DNA of 64,000 nt from Acuticoccus kalidii (GTDB lineage Bacteria > Pseudomonadota > Alphaproteobacteria > Rhizobiales > Amorphaceae): positions 1 through 64,000 of the forward strand of contig NZ_JAKGCS010000005.1 in the NCBI RefSeq assembly GCF_021556395.1. The letters run 5' to 3'. The notes beneath the pieces were generated by a model that searched no databases, was not told where the DNA came from, and worked only from the letters and a program-made list of their open reading frames with translations. Made by a program: the position numbers and the translations under genes. Each line of letters begins with the position of its first letter. The stretch's first letter is position 1. Positions 20,416 through 29,920 of the stretch are shown in pieces.

Positions 20416-22125
20416 TCAGGCGCCGCCGTTCGCGGTCGTGGCGGCGCGCGCGGCCTTGAAGGCGCGGATCCGGTCGGCAAGGGTCGGCTCGGCCGGCTCC
20501 TCCTCCACGTCCGGCGCCGCCTCGTTCATGAACCGGGTGGCGAGATCGCGCAGCTTCGCCTTCAGCTCGGCGATCTCGTCCTGTCCGAACGCGTTGCCGG
20601 CGTCGACGGCGGCCTTCAGCCGCGCATTCTCCGCCTCCAGCGCCGCCATCGCCTCGCGGGCGGTCTGAAGCTCGGCGGTGAGGCCGGCGCGCATCGTATC
20701 GACGTCGCCGCCTTCGCTCGACGCGGCGTCCGCCGTCGCGGCGACGCGGAGCGCCTCGAGTTCGTCGAGAAGCGTGCCATTCTCGTTGCGCACCTGGTCA
20801 AGCTTGGTCTGGAGACGCTCGATCCGGGCGTCATTGGCGGCGCTCGTCACCTGCACGAGGGCGGCCTGGGCCTCCGGCGAGAGACCCTCGGCGCTGTCTT
20901 CCGTGGCGCCGGCCGAGGCGAGGGCAGTGACGCTCTCTTCCGCCATTTCGGCGCGACGTTGGGCCTCGCGAAGCTGCGTGTGCTGGTCGCGTAGGCGAGC
21001 TTCGAGCTCATAGATCTTCTGCAGGCGCAGTTCGAGGAGGGCCTCGCGTTTCTCGATCTCGGCCTTCGAGCCGCTTTCGGCGCGTTCGAGGCCGGCGAGG
21101 CGGTTCTGCAGGCCGTCCCGGTCATAGGCGAGGCGGGAGAGGCTGTCATTGGCGGTCTTCTCACGCGCCTCGGCGGCCTCGAGTAGGCCCTTCAGTCGGT
21201 CGATCTCGCCGGTGTCCGCGACGGGCTCCTGCCGTCCCATCGCGGCGCGGAGTTCGGCGATGGTGGCGTCGCGCTCCTTCACCGTGCGGCGCAGGATCTC
21301 GACCCGATCCTTGATCTCGTCGTGCTCCTTTGCGAGCGTGCCGTGGGCGTCACGGGCATTGTCGTTCTCTTCGAGCTTGGCGTGGGCAATCTGCAGGTCG
21401 CGGCGCAAGTCGCCGACGGTGCCGACGAGCCGGGCCGCCTCCTCGCGCGCCATGTCGCGCTCGCGGGTGAGGGTGTCGACCGCGCCGCCTTGATTGGTGC
21501 TGTCGGCGGTGGCGCGGGAGAGCTTGGCGATCGTCTCCTGCAGCTCGTTGCGCAGACCCGAGATGATCTCCGATTGGCGGGCGATCTCGCCGTTCGCCCG
21601 ATCCCGCTCGGACATCAGCTGCGGAACGGAGTGGACCCGCTCGACGAGACCGTCACGCTCCTTGGAGAGGGCTTCGAGGCGGCTCGTTTCGCTGCCGCGC
21701 TCCGATTCGAGGCGGGCGATCGTGGCCTTGGCGTCGGCAAGCTGACGCTCGGCGGCCTTCAGCTTCAACTCGGCGTCGAGATTGGTCTGGACGCGCTTGT
21801 GCGCGTCCGCGAGCTTGCCTTCGAGCGTCGCGATTTCGACCGCGTGATTGGCGCGCAGGACGTCGCGCTCCGCCTGTACGGCGGCGATCATCTGCGCGGT
21901 GTCGCGCGGGCGCGCTCGGCCGCCGCCCTGCGGCCGGTTCGCGCGCTCGCGTCGACCGCCGGACAGTCCCTTGATCAGCCAGACGACGAGAATGAGGCCG
22001 AGAAGGACGAGGGCGATGACGGCCGGCATACTCAGCGTATCGGGCATTGTCATGGCGCTTACACTCACGTTGGGATCCACAGGTCCGGACTGCGAAATGG
22101 GAGCAAGTGTCCCGACGTGTCTCAT
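20416..22125 (-). CDS. membrane-anchored long coiled-coil protein of unknown function
   Basis: One transmembrane helix (SMPAVIALVLLGLILVVWLIKGL) lies near the N-terminus. It is followed by a basic stretch and about 450 residues of heptad-like, Glu/Arg/Ala/Leu-rich sequence that reads as a long coiled coil, then a short conserved-looking tail (EPTLADRIRAFKAARA). The shape suggests a cell-envelope or nucleoid-organising scaffold, but no family is recognised. Two starts are possible: 22125, with AGGA eight bases upstream, or 22053 (MTMPDTLSM), which has no clear ribosome site. The neighbour eipA ends 34 bases upstream on the same strand. Confidence 0.75.
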   Translation of the reverse strand: MRHVGTLAPISQSGPVDPNVSVSAMTMPDTLSMPAVIALVLLGLILVVWLIKGLSGGRRERANRPQGGGRARPRDTAQMIAAVQAERDVLRANHAVEIATLEGKLADAHKRVQTNLDAELKLKAAERQLADAKATIARLESERGSETSRLEALSKERDGLVERVHSVPQLMSERDRANGEIARQSEIISGLRNELQETIAKLSRATADSTNQGGAVDTLTRERDMAREEAARLVGTVGDLRRDLQIAHAKLEENDNARDAHGTLAKEHDEIKDRVEILRRTVKERDATIAELRAAMGRQEPVADTGEIDRLKGLLEAAEAREKTANDSLSRLAYDRDGLQNRLAGLERAESGSKAEIEKREALLELRLQKIYELEARLRDQHTQLREAQRRAEMAEESVTALASAGATEDSAEGLSPEAQAALVQVTSAANDARIERLQTKLDQVRNENGTLLDELEALRVAATADAASSEGGDVDTMRAGLTAELQTAREAMAALEAENARLKAAVDAGNAFGQDEIAELKAKLRDLATRFMNEAAPDVEEEPAEPTLADRIRAFKAARAATTANGGA

Positions 22126-22159
22126 AGTGCTCGTCCTACGGCCCTGTCACGGGCCTAGC

Positions 22160-22852
22160 TTAGAAGGGATTCCAGGTCGGCTGCGAGGTGAATTTCAAAT
22201 AGCCGAGACTGACCCCCAGCCGCGCGCCGACGCCGGTGCGCACCGGGATGAGGTAGGTCGAATCGGCGGCCATCACCGTCATCGACAGCCCGCCCACGAG
22301 ATAAGCCGATCCGTCGACCCCCGTGAAGCGTTGCATGAGCGCGGAGGTGGACGGCAGATCGTAGACGAGCATCATGACCCGGCTGCCGGCCCCGCCGAGA
22401 TCCCATCCCATGGACGGACCCTGCCAATAAATGGTCTGGTTGCCCATCGTGCGGGTGCTGAGCGTTCCCTCGCCATAACGAAGCCCGCCGAAGATGGCGC
22501 CGGACGCCTCCTCGCCGAGAATATAGGCGTTGGGCTCGCCGAAGCGGGAGAGCAGATTCTCGATCATCTGGGCGAGACCGCCGGAGGTCTGCCCGAAAAA
22601 GGTATGACCGGCCTCAAGCAGCTCCTCCTGATTGTAGGTGGAGGAGAGCTGCGTCTCGGAGCCGCCGGGGGCTGATTCGTAGCCGCCCGCGGCGCCGCTC
22701 GGCGGGCCTTGGGGGGAGGGGTAGGCCGGGTTCGCTGCGAACGAGACCGGCGCGGCGAGCGGCACCAATGCGAGTGCCGCCGCGGCGGGTAGAGCGAGTG
22801 CGCCCGCCGTGGTGACGGCGGTGCGAAGAGCGTGTCGCAGATAACGCAACAT
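22160..22852 (-). CDS. eipA: DUF1134 / envelope integrity protein EipA-like
   Basis: This predicted periplasmic protein of 230 residues has an N-terminal signal peptide (long Ala/Leu stretch ending ...APVSFA). The DUF1134 body is recognised by GHTFFGQTSGGLAQMIENLLSRFGEPNAYILGEE, GGLRYGEGTLSTR and QGPSMGWDLGGAGSRVMMLVY. In Brucella, EipA supports envelope stress resistance and its gene is directly activated by CtrA; here ctrA and chpT lie within 2 kb. GAGGTG precedes the ATG at 22852. It is divergent from chpT. No CtrA box was found in the short gap between them. Confidence 0.9.
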   Translation of the reverse strand: MLRYLRHALRTAVTTAGALALPAAAALALVPLAAPVSFAANPAYPSPQGPPSGAAGGYESAPGGSETQLSSTYNQEELLEAGHTFFGQTSGGLAQMIENLLSRFGEPNAYILGEEASGAIFGGLRYGEGTLSTRTMGNQTIYWQGPSMGWDLGGAGSRVMMLVYDLPSTSALMQRFTGVDGSAYLVGGLSMTVMAADSTYLIPVRTGVGARLGVSLGYLKFTSQPTWNPF

Positions 22853-22931
22853 GGGACACCTCACGGAACTGACTTCAAATTCGGGGGGGCGCGTGCGACG
22901 GTCGGGCATGACGCGCTTTGACGGACGAACG

Positions 22932-23531
22932 ATGCCCAGCGATCTCGACCTTGCGAGTCTCCTCGCATCCCGCCTGTGCCACGACGTGGTGGGACCAGTG
23001 GGAGCCATCCAGAACGGTCTGGAATTGATGGCCGAGGATGAATCCATGGCCGAGATGGCGCTGGAGCTCATCAAGAAGAGCGCCGCCCAGGCGACGGCCA
23101 AGCTGCAATTTGCCCGCATGGCCTACGGGGCGGCAGGTGGAGCCGAAGTGATCGACCCCGGTGAGGCCGGTCGCTTGACCGCCGGCGTGTTCGCCGGAGA
23201 GCGAGCGGCGCTGGACTGGCAGTGGGGCGGCCCGGCCGTCCCACGCGTGCCGATCAAGCTCGCGATGTTGATCGCGACCTATGCGCTGGGCTGTGTGCCG
23301 CGCGGCGGAACGGTCACGGTCCGTTATGAGGACGAGACGCTGACCGTCGAGGCCACCGGCGCGCAATTGCGGGTGCCCCCCTTCCTGGAGGTGCTGACCG
23401 ACGGCGGCGAGATCACCGATCCGCGCGCCATCCAGCCGCTGTGCGTCGAGAGACTCGCCGCGAGCGTCGGCTGGCGGATCGCCGTCGACAGCGAAGACGG
23501 CGCCATGACCTTCCGCACCGAGCCCCGCTAG
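22932..23531 (+). CDS. chpT: histidine phosphotransferase ChpT
   Basis: ChpT relays phosphate from the hybrid kinase CckA to CtrA and CpdR in the alphaproteobacterial cell-cycle circuit. The phospho-accepting His17 is in ASRLCHDVVGPVGAIQNGLEL, the DHp-like helix. A second helix follows (MALELIKKSAAQATAKLQFARMAYG), and the C-terminal part is a degenerate ATPase-like fold (HPTransfase family). The start at 22932 (MPSDLDLA) is preferred; 22908 (MTRFDGRT) is in the same frame. It is convergent with ctrA and divergent from eipA. Confidence 0.92.
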   Translation: MPSDLDLASLLASRLCHDVVGPVGAIQNGLELMAEDESMAEMALELIKKSAAQATAKLQFARMAYGAAGGAEVIDPGEAGRLTAGVFAGERAALDWQWGGPAVPRVPIKLAMLIATYALGCVPRGGTVTVRYEDETLTVEATGAQLRVPPFLEVLTDGGEITDPRAIQPLCVERLAASVGWRIAVDSEDGAMTFRTEPR

Positions 23532-23748
23532 GGCGGACGGCCGCGAGCGGCCGCATGGTCGCTCGGCGTCGGCCTGTTCAGGGGACGCGATCGTCCGGAT
23601 CGGCGCGAGGCTGCGCCGCGTCCGGGCAAAACGACGTGCGCCGGAGCGAGAGGCCCCGGACGCGCATGTCATCTCGATGGAAAGACGGGAATCCATTCCG
23701 GCGCCGGGACGAACGCCCCGACGGGCCGATGCGCCGGAGCGCACCGTC

Positions 23749-24450
23749 TCAGGCGAGTTCCCGCCGCGCCTCGGTGTCCGGTTCACGCAACACATAGCCT
23801 CGACCCCAGACGGTCTCGATATAGTTGCGCCCTCCGGTGGCGGCGGACAGCTTCTTGCGCAATTTGCAGATGAAGACGTCGATGATCTTCAACTCCGGCT
23901 CGTCCATGCCGCCATAGAGATGGTTGAGGAACATCTCCTTGGTGAGCGTCGTGCCCTTCCGCAGCGAGAGGAGTTCCAGCATCTGGTACTCCTTGCCCGT
24001 GAGGTGGACACGCTGCCCGTCGACATCGACGGTCTTGGTGTCGAGGTTCACCGCGAGCTCGCCCGTGCGGATGATCGATTCCGCGTGCCCCTTGGAGCGG
24101 CGGACGATCGCGTTGATCCGGGCGACCAGCTCATCCTTGTGGAACGGCTTGGTCAGATAGTCGTCGGCGCCGAAGCCGAGACCCCTGACTTTGTCCTCGA
24201 TATTGCCGAGACCCGACAGGATCAGGATCGGCGTTTCGATCTTCGACACGCGCAGCGCCCGAAGCACCTCGTAACCGGACATGTCCGGCAGGTTAATATC
24301 GAGGAGGATGATGTCGTAGTCGTACAGCTTGCCGAGGTCGATGCCTTCCTCGCCAAGGTTCGTCGTATAGACGTTGAACCGTTCCGAGTGCAGCATGAGC
24401 ACGATACTTTGTGCGGTGGCGCTGTCGTCCTCGATCAATAGAACGCGCAT
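23749..24450 (-). CDS. ctrA: cell-cycle response regulator CtrA
   Basis: CtrA is the OmpR-type master regulator that controls cell division, flagellar and other cell-cycle genes and, in some species, origin firing. The receiver domain has the acidic pocket at IEDD and the phospho-acceptor Asp51 in [14 protein letters not shown], with Lys in LTKPFH. The winged-helix domain includes [38 protein letters not shown] and [14 protein letters not shown], nearly invariant in CtrA proteins. Length is 233 residues. Its upstream region (24451-24811) carries GANTC sites and a CtrA-like box, consistent with CcrM and auto-control. Confidence 0.97.
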   Translation of the reverse strand: MRVLLIEDDSATAQSIVLMLHSERFNVYTTNLGEEGIDLGKLYDYDIILLDINLPDMSGYEVLRALRVSKIETPILILSGLGNIEDKVRGLGFGADDYLTKPFHKDELVARINAIVRRSKGHAESIIRTGELAVNLDTKTVDVDGQRVHLTGKEYQMLELLSLRKGTTLTKEMFLNHLYGGMDEPELKIIDVFICKLRKKLSAATGGRNYIETVWGRGYVLREPDTEARRELA

Positions 24451-24811
24451 GCGTTTCCTCTCATGCGATCCGCAAAGCGGCGGATTCTGTCTCGTCTGAC
24501 GGTCATTTGACCCAACGGTGTCTGCGAATCAGCAAAGCTATTGTTACCAAATCGGCAGACGGCTCGGAGACGGCTCACGCGGTTGTCCTCACGTTTCGCC
24601 CGTCGCCCTCATGAGCTGGTAACCAACATGAGCGGAGGCGGTAAACGATTGTTTAAGAACGCCCGTATGTGATTCGCTGGTGAGCGAAAGAGGTGGGTAA
24701 GAGGTTGCCCGTTTTTGGTTAACGACGGAATGTCAGTTGCCGAGACCGGTCGAACCAAATTGCAACGCCTCGCCGTTAGAGTGGCCTCACAAGCGATGAG
24801 AGGCATGCGTT
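24451..24811. promoter_or_regulatory. intergenic control region between ctrA and the fliJ-like gene
   Basis: These 361 bases without a gene lie between divergent genes. They hold three GANTC motifs (24483-24487, 24526-24530, 24671-24675), the CcrM methylation target that tunes ctrA promoters in several alphaproteobacteria. They also hold a near-consensus CtrA box at 24642-24656 and a TTAACCA half-site read on the minus strand near 24718. The stretch is visibly less GC-rich than its surroundings. Promoter elements themselves were not defined. Confidence 0.6.
24642..24656. promoter_or_regulatory. candidate CtrA binding box
   Basis: TAAA-CGATTGT-TTAA matches the consensus TTAA-N7-TTAA with one mismatch and correct spacing. 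It lies between ctrA and the fliJ-like gene, either of which it could control. Confidence 0.5.
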
Positions 24812-25186
24812 ATGAAGCCGCGCGAGAGCACGATCCAAGCCAAGGAATTCCAAGCGAGCGCCCTGCGACGCCAGTTGGCGCAATTCGATCGGATGATCGC
24901 GGATCTCGAGGTGATCCGGGTCGAACTCGGTAAGCAGATCGAGGGCGAAGAGCGCCGCAGCGGCGTGAACGACCCGGCGAATTACGCCTATTCCACAGTC
25001 GCGCGGGCCGCCCGCGAGCGCCGTCGGAATTTGAGCGCGACAATCGCCGATATGAGCGAGCGCCGCGCCCGAGTGGTGGAATCGCTCAACGAAATCGACG
25101 GCTTCTTCGACGCGTTGACGAATGCCGGCGATCTGATGGTGGAGACCGACCAGGGCGCACGCCATCTGCGCCACGCCCACGCTTGA
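24812..25186 (+). CDS. FliJ-like coiled-coil protein
   Basis: This 124-residue, wholly helical, charged protein (MKPRESTIQAKEFQASALRRQLAQF, then RMIADLEVIRVELGKQIEGEERRSGV, then YSTVARAARERRRNLSATI) matches the short FliJ-type proteins found beside ctrA in Hyphomicrobiales. Classical FliJ is a chaperone-escort of the flagellar export ATPase FliI. No fliI or other flagellar gene is in view, so the flagellar role is inferred from family resemblance only. It is divergent from ctrA and ends at a strong bidirectional terminator. Confidence 0.7.
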   Translation: MKPRESTIQAKEFQASALRRQLAQFDRMIADLEVIRVELGKQIEGEERRSGVNDPANYAYSTVARAARERRRNLSATIADMSERRARVVESLNEIDGFFDALTNAGDLMVETDQGARHLRHAHA

Positions 25187-25253
25187 TCCGATCTGGCGGC
25201 TCCGCCTTCGGGCGGGGCGCCGCTGTCGAAGCCCGCTTTTGGTGGGACAGTTC

Positions 25254-25287
25254 AACAAAAAACGCCGCAATTTGCGGCGTTTTTTGT

Positions 25288-25288
<1 letters not shown>
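25254..25288. terminator. bidirectional rho-independent terminator
   Basis: Perfect 17-base arms around a single central T (AACAAAAAACGCCGCAA and its complement) give a GC stem with A and T tracts on both sides. It serves the convergent fliJ-like and prs genes and touches the last base of the prs stop codon. Confidence 0.95.
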
Positions 25289-26220
<932 letters not shown>

Positions 26221-26372
26221 GGCTTACGTCCTGGGAACGGCATTTGAGGGAGCGCCTGAGGCGTTAACGCCCTGTCCTTAGCGTGAAGACGATGCCCGAT
26301 GCCACAGCCTTGTGACGCCTTTGGGCCGGATTACGCGACTTTTGTGTCACGGACGGACGCACACGACACCGA

Positions 26373-26870
26373 TCAGGCGTCGGCGTGCAGCCAGGCGTTG
26401 ATCAACGCGGTGAGCCGCACCGCGATCAGGTCGAGATCACCCGACTCGATGCTCGACCACGGATCGCCTTGCGAATCATTGGAGCGTTGCCGGCCGGAAA
26501 TGCGGTGGAGCCTGCGGCCCGTCACGTCCTTGATATCGAAGACATAGATGACGAGCGAGTTGGTGTCGTTCGACACCGCGGTCAGCGTCCCCTGGACATG
26601 GAAGCGTGCCGGTCCGCCCGGCCGCTTGACGACCTGGATGCCCTCGCGCTCCGCATGGAGCCAGATCCGGCGCAACAGATCGTCGCCGACATTGCCGGGA
26701 ATGCCGGGGAAAGGCTCGAACGCGAAGGTCGCCGTCGCCGGATCGGTCAACGGGCGCTGCGGCGCCGACATGTTCTTCTCGAAGCCGGCCGCGATGCCGG
26801 TGAGCTGCGGCGCGTCGCAACCCGCGAGGACGAGGGGCAGGAGAAGGAGGAGGCCGGCGCGTTTGATCAT
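26373..26870 (-). CDS. lipoprotein of unknown function
   Basis: The precursor of 165 residues starts MIKRAGLLLLLPLVLAGC with a lipobox (LAGC). The mature part carries PFPGIPGNVGDDLLRRIWLHAEREGIQVVKR, then FHVQGTLTAVSNDTNSLVIYVFDIKDVTGRRLHRISGRQ, a beta-rich pattern. The same protein type occurs beside prs and the M24-like gene in other Hyphomicrobiales, but its role is not known to me. Its ATG overlaps the stop of the M24-like gene (ATGA), so the two are co-translated. Confidence 0.75.
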   Translation of the reverse strand: MIKRAGLLLLLPLVLAGCDAPQLTGIAAGFEKNMSAPQRPLTDPATATFAFEPFPGIPGNVGDDLLRRIWLHAEREGIQVVKRPGGPARFHVQGTLTAVSNDTNSLVIYVFDIKDVTGRRLHRISGRQRSNDSQGDPWSSIESGDLDLIAVRLTALINAWLHADA

Positions 26871-28018
26871 CGCGTGAGGAAGGACGGCGCGATGGTGGAC
26901 AGCATTTCGGGCGCGCCCTCGGTGGTCAGATAGGTGCGGCCGAGCGACATCGCCGTGTGGGTCTCCGAATCGAGCAGCACCATGTGCGCGAAAAGCACCA
27001 TGTTCGGCACGATTTCGGCCGGGTTGGCTTGGTAGAACATCGGCCATTCCATCCAGGACGGCTGAAACGACGCGCCGAGCGAATAGCCGCACGCGTTCAG
27101 CTTCCAGGTGTTCATACCACGCTCCTGCGCCACGCGGGCGTAGGCGGCGAACACATCGCCGAAGGTGTTGCCCGGGCGCATCGCTTCTTCGACCACGGCG
27201 AGCTGTTCGCCGACGGCCTCGTACATCTCCTGATGGCGCGGGCGCGGGGTGCCGATCACCACGGTTTCCATCATCGCGGCATGATAGCGGCGATAGGCGC
27301 CGGCGAACTCCAGCGTGAGCTGGTCGTCCACGCTCAGCGTGCGCCGTCCGGTGTGCGAGCGCACCAGCACCGCGTCCTTGTCGGAGCCGATGACGAACTC
27401 GTTTGCCGGATAGTCGCCCCCGCCGGCGAGGACGGCGCTCTGCATCGCGGCGAGGATCTCGCCCTCGTCCGCGCCGGCGCCGACGCGCTCCATCCCGGCG
27501 TGCCAGGCGGCGTCGCCGAGCCGTGCGGCCTCGCGCACATAGACGAGCTCGGCCGGGCTCTTCACGCTGCGCAGGCGCGGGACGAGCTGCGAGGCGTCCT
27601 CCGCGGCGGCGAAGCTCGTGAGCTGGTCGTCGAGGGCGCGGCCGTTCGCGGCCGTCAGACCCGGCGTGTCGTACTCGATGCCGATGCGGCAGCCGAGAAG
27701 GTCCATCTCGAACAGATGCTCTTTCAGCGCCTTGGTCGGATTGGCGTCGGCCCGGTCGGCCCAGACGATGATCTCATCGATGATGGAGGTGGCGCGCGCC
27801 TGGCGAAGGTCGGCCGAGCGGGTGATCAGCGCCATCCGCCGCTTGTTCGACACCACGAGGCACTGGAAGAAGACGAAGCCGAACGAATCGTAGCCCGTCA
27901 GCCAGTACATGCTCTCCTGGGAGAAGAGGAGCATCGCGTCGAGCTTGCGCTCGGCCATCGCCTCCTGCAGGCGGTCCATGCGCGCTTCATATTCGTCACG
28001 CTCGAAATGAATGGCCAT
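26867..28018 (-). CDS. M24 (aminopeptidase P/creatinase)-fold protein lacking metal ligands
   Basis: The 383-residue protein has the creatinase N-domain (MDRLQEAMAERKLDAMLLFSQESMYWLTGYDSFGFVFF) and a pita-bread C-domain. The five residues that hold two metal ions in Xaa-Pro aminopeptidases are missing: the DxG...YxxD stretch reads EFAGAYRRYHAAMMETV, the GHGIG His region reads ACGYSLGAS, and the two late Glu sites are LDSE-like and LGRT. Creatinase and ectoine-hydrolase relatives also work without metal, so it may cleave a small amide or C-N bond rather than a peptide. It lies between pgeF (3-base gap) and a lipoprotein gene (ATGA overlap). Confidence 0.85.
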   Translation of the reverse strand: MAIHFERDEYEARMDRLQEAMAERKLDAMLLFSQESMYWLTGYDSFGFVFFQCLVVSNKRRMALITRSADLRQARATSIIDEIIVWADRADANPTKALKEHLFEMDLLGCRIGIEYDTPGLTAANGRALDDQLTSFAAAEDASQLVPRLRSVKSPAELVYVREAARLGDAAWHAGMERVGAGADEGEILAAMQSAVLAGGGDYPANEFVIGSDKDAVLVRSHTGRRTLSVDDQLTLEFAGAYRRYHAAMMETVVIGTPRPRHQEMYEAVGEQLAVVEEAMRPGNTFGDVFAAYARVAQERGMNTWKLNACGYSLGASFQPSWMEWPMFYQANPAEIVPNMVLFAHMVLLDSETHTAMSLGRTYLTTEGAPEMLSTIAPSFLTR

Positions 28019-28021
28019 GGC

Positions 28022-28801
28022 TCAACCCTCCAGAACGATCGCTGAAATCAACCGGCCATAGTCCGGCTCGCCGCGGTGCGTCGCCCGGCGATAAGAGAAG
28101 AAACGCGCCTCGTCGGCATAGGTGTCGAGGGCGAGGTCCACGACCGTGCCGATCCCGGCGGCGTGGGCCCGCCGGTCGATATAGGCCGGCAGATCGAAAA
28201 GATGATGGTCGGGCCGGGTCGAGGGGCGGAAGAGGTCGGCCGTGTCGGGCCGCGCGGCGACCACGCCGTCGATGAACTCGGGCCCGACTTCATAGGAGGC
28301 CTGGGCGATGGTCGGCCCGATGACCGCGATCGTGTCGCTCGCCCGCGCGCCGAGCGCGATCATCGCCTCGAGCGTCGCCTCGAGGATGCCGGACGTCGCG
28401 CCGCGCCACCCGGAATGGGCCGCACCGATCACCCCGGCCTGTGGATCGGCGAAGAGGATCGGCGCGCAATCGGCCGTCAGAACGCCGAGCGCGAGACCGG
28501 GCCGCGCCGTCACCATCGCATCGAGCTTCGGCCGCTCGGCCGGAATGTCGGTCACGGTGAGGACGTCGCGCGAATGGACCTGATGCATCGTGACGAGGCG
28601 ATCGACCGCAACGCCCATCGCGCTCGCGATACGCTTGCGATTCTCGTCCACCTTATCCGGGGCATCGGCGGAGCCGCGGCCGGCATTCAGCGAATGATAG
28701 ATGCCATCCGACACGCCGCCTTGCCGGGTGAAGAAGGCGTGACGCAGACCCTGACGGGTGAGTGCGTCCGCCGCGATGGCATTTGGCGATTGGTCGAGGA
28801 T
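28022..28801 (-). CDS. pgeF: polyphenol oxidase/laccase-domain family protein PgeF, with non-standard start
   Basis: The YfiH/DUF152 family protein is a purine nucleoside phosphorylase-like or peptidoglycan-editing enzyme (it removes L-Ser-containing precursors in E. coli). Metal-site motifs are MHQVHSRDVLTV, LTADCAPILFAD and GAAHSGWRGA. The frame is open up to 28838, and the conserved N-terminus LRHAFFTRQGGVSDGIYHSLN is encoded, but no ATG, GTG or TTG precedes it; the first is the GTG at 28714 (inside GGVSDG), which would remove the conserved strand. An ATC at 28801, about 9 bases after GGGG, would give 259 residues, the family's usual size. The start is therefore inferred. Confidence 0.8.
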   Translation of the reverse strand: MLDQSPNAIAADALTRQGLRHAFFTRQGGVSDGIYHSLNAGRGSADAPDKVDENRKRIASAMGVAVDRLVTMHQVHSRDVLTVTDIPAERPKLDAMVTARPGLALGVLTADCAPILFADPQAGVIGAAHSGWRGATSGILEATLEAMIALGARASDTIAVIGPTIAQASYEVGPEFIDGVVAARPDTADLFRPSTRPDHHLFDLPAYIDRRAHAAGIGTVVDLALDTYADEARFFSYRRATHRGEPDYGRLISAIVLEG

Positions 28802-28840
28802 AGGCGACCCCGTCGAATAACGAACCCGGCTTCGCGATTA

Positions 28841-29920
28841 TCAGCCGCAATCGCGTCCGACAATATCAAATCCCGGTAGCGTAGTCGGGTTTGCGGTGAT
28901 CGCGAGCGCTTTAAAGAGCTCGCCCATCTCGTTCGGCCCGTCTCCGGCAAGGCGCGAGACCTCGCCATGAAGGCGGGCCTGCACCTCGCGCGAAGCCCCG
29001 GCGCCCAGGCTGCCGGCCCGTTCCAGAAGGCCGAGGCCGAGGAGAAAGTCGCCCTGGCCGATCGGCCCATGGACGGACGCGCCGGCCGCCTTCGCCGCTT
29101 GCGCCAGCGCGCGAAAATCGACATGGGCGGACAGATCGGCCTCGCCGGGGCGATCCAGAACGTCGCATGGGCGATGATCGCGGACGGCCTGGAGCGTCTC
29201 GCCGAAACCGTCGGTCGCATAGCCGTAATCGATCACGAGGGCGGTCCCGGCCCGGTGCCGGGCGATCGTGGAGGCGATCTCGCCGATCGCGGCGCTCGCC
29301 GCCGGGCGGATTTCGCGCACGCCGCCGTCCGGCGCCTCTGCGGCCATCGCCGCCGGGAAGGGGCTGAGGCCGAATGTCAGGCGGTCGCCGTCACGCCCGA
29401 CGGTGCGCTCGAACCAGCGGCCACCTTGGTGGACGAACTGACGGATCGGCAGCGCGTCGAAAAACTCGTTGGCGACGAGATAGATCGGCCGGTCGGACGG
29501 GATCGCCTCGCGCCACTCGATGCGGGGGTGGAGCGGGGCGAGCGCCGCCTCCTGCCGCTCCCGCAATCGCGGCGAGGCCTCGACGAGGACCACCCGGCTC
29601 GCGGCGAGGAAGCCCGAATCGCGCGCGGCGACACGCAGGATGTCACCCATCAAGGTGCCGCGACCCGGCCCGAGCTCGACGAGATCGACCGCATCCGGCC
29701 GGCCGTCGGCGTGCCAGCGGTCGAGCAGGAAGGCGCCGATCAGCTCGCCGAACATCTGCGAGATTTCCGGCGCGGTGATGAAGTCGCCGGCGACGCCGAA
29801 CGGCTCGTTCGTCGCATAATAGCCGTCCGGGTCGGTGAGGCAGGCGGCCATGAACTCGGCGATCGTGATCGGCCCGGTGATCGCGATCCGCCGCAAAAGG
29901 CGTTCCTCAACCGGCGTCAC
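28841..29920 (-). CDS. class I SAM-dependent methyltransferase, NDUFAF7/DUF185 family
   Basis: The relatives include mitochondrial NDUFAF7, which dimethylates an arginine of complex I subunit NDUFS2. The family signature [25 protein letters not shown] is at about 45-70, the SAM-binding loop is [17 protein letters not shown], and [14 protein letters not shown] is also conserved. The protein is 359 residues. The GTG start overlaps the lgt stop (GTGA). Its TGA is followed at once by an in-frame TAA. Confidence 0.92.
   Translation of the reverse strand: MTPVEERLLRRIAITGPITIAEFMAACLTDPDGYYATNEPFGVAGDFITAPEISQMFGELIGAFLLDRWHADGRPDAVDLVELGPGRGTLMGDILRVAARDSGFLAASRVVLVEASPRLRERQEAALAPLHPRIEWREAIPSDRPIYLVANEFFDALPIRQFVHQGGRWFERTVGRDGDRLTFGLSPFPAAMAAEAPDGGVREIRPAASAAIGEIASTIARHRAGTALVIDYGYATDGFGETLQAVRDHRPCDVLDRPGEADLSAHVDFRALAQAAKAAGASVHGPIGQGDFLLGLGLLERAGSLGAGASREVQARLHGEVSRLAGDGPNEMGELFKALAITANPTTLPGFDIVGRDCG

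Noticed and set aside
22853..22931. CtrA box in the eipA-chpT gap
   Set aside because: No TTAA occurs in the interval.
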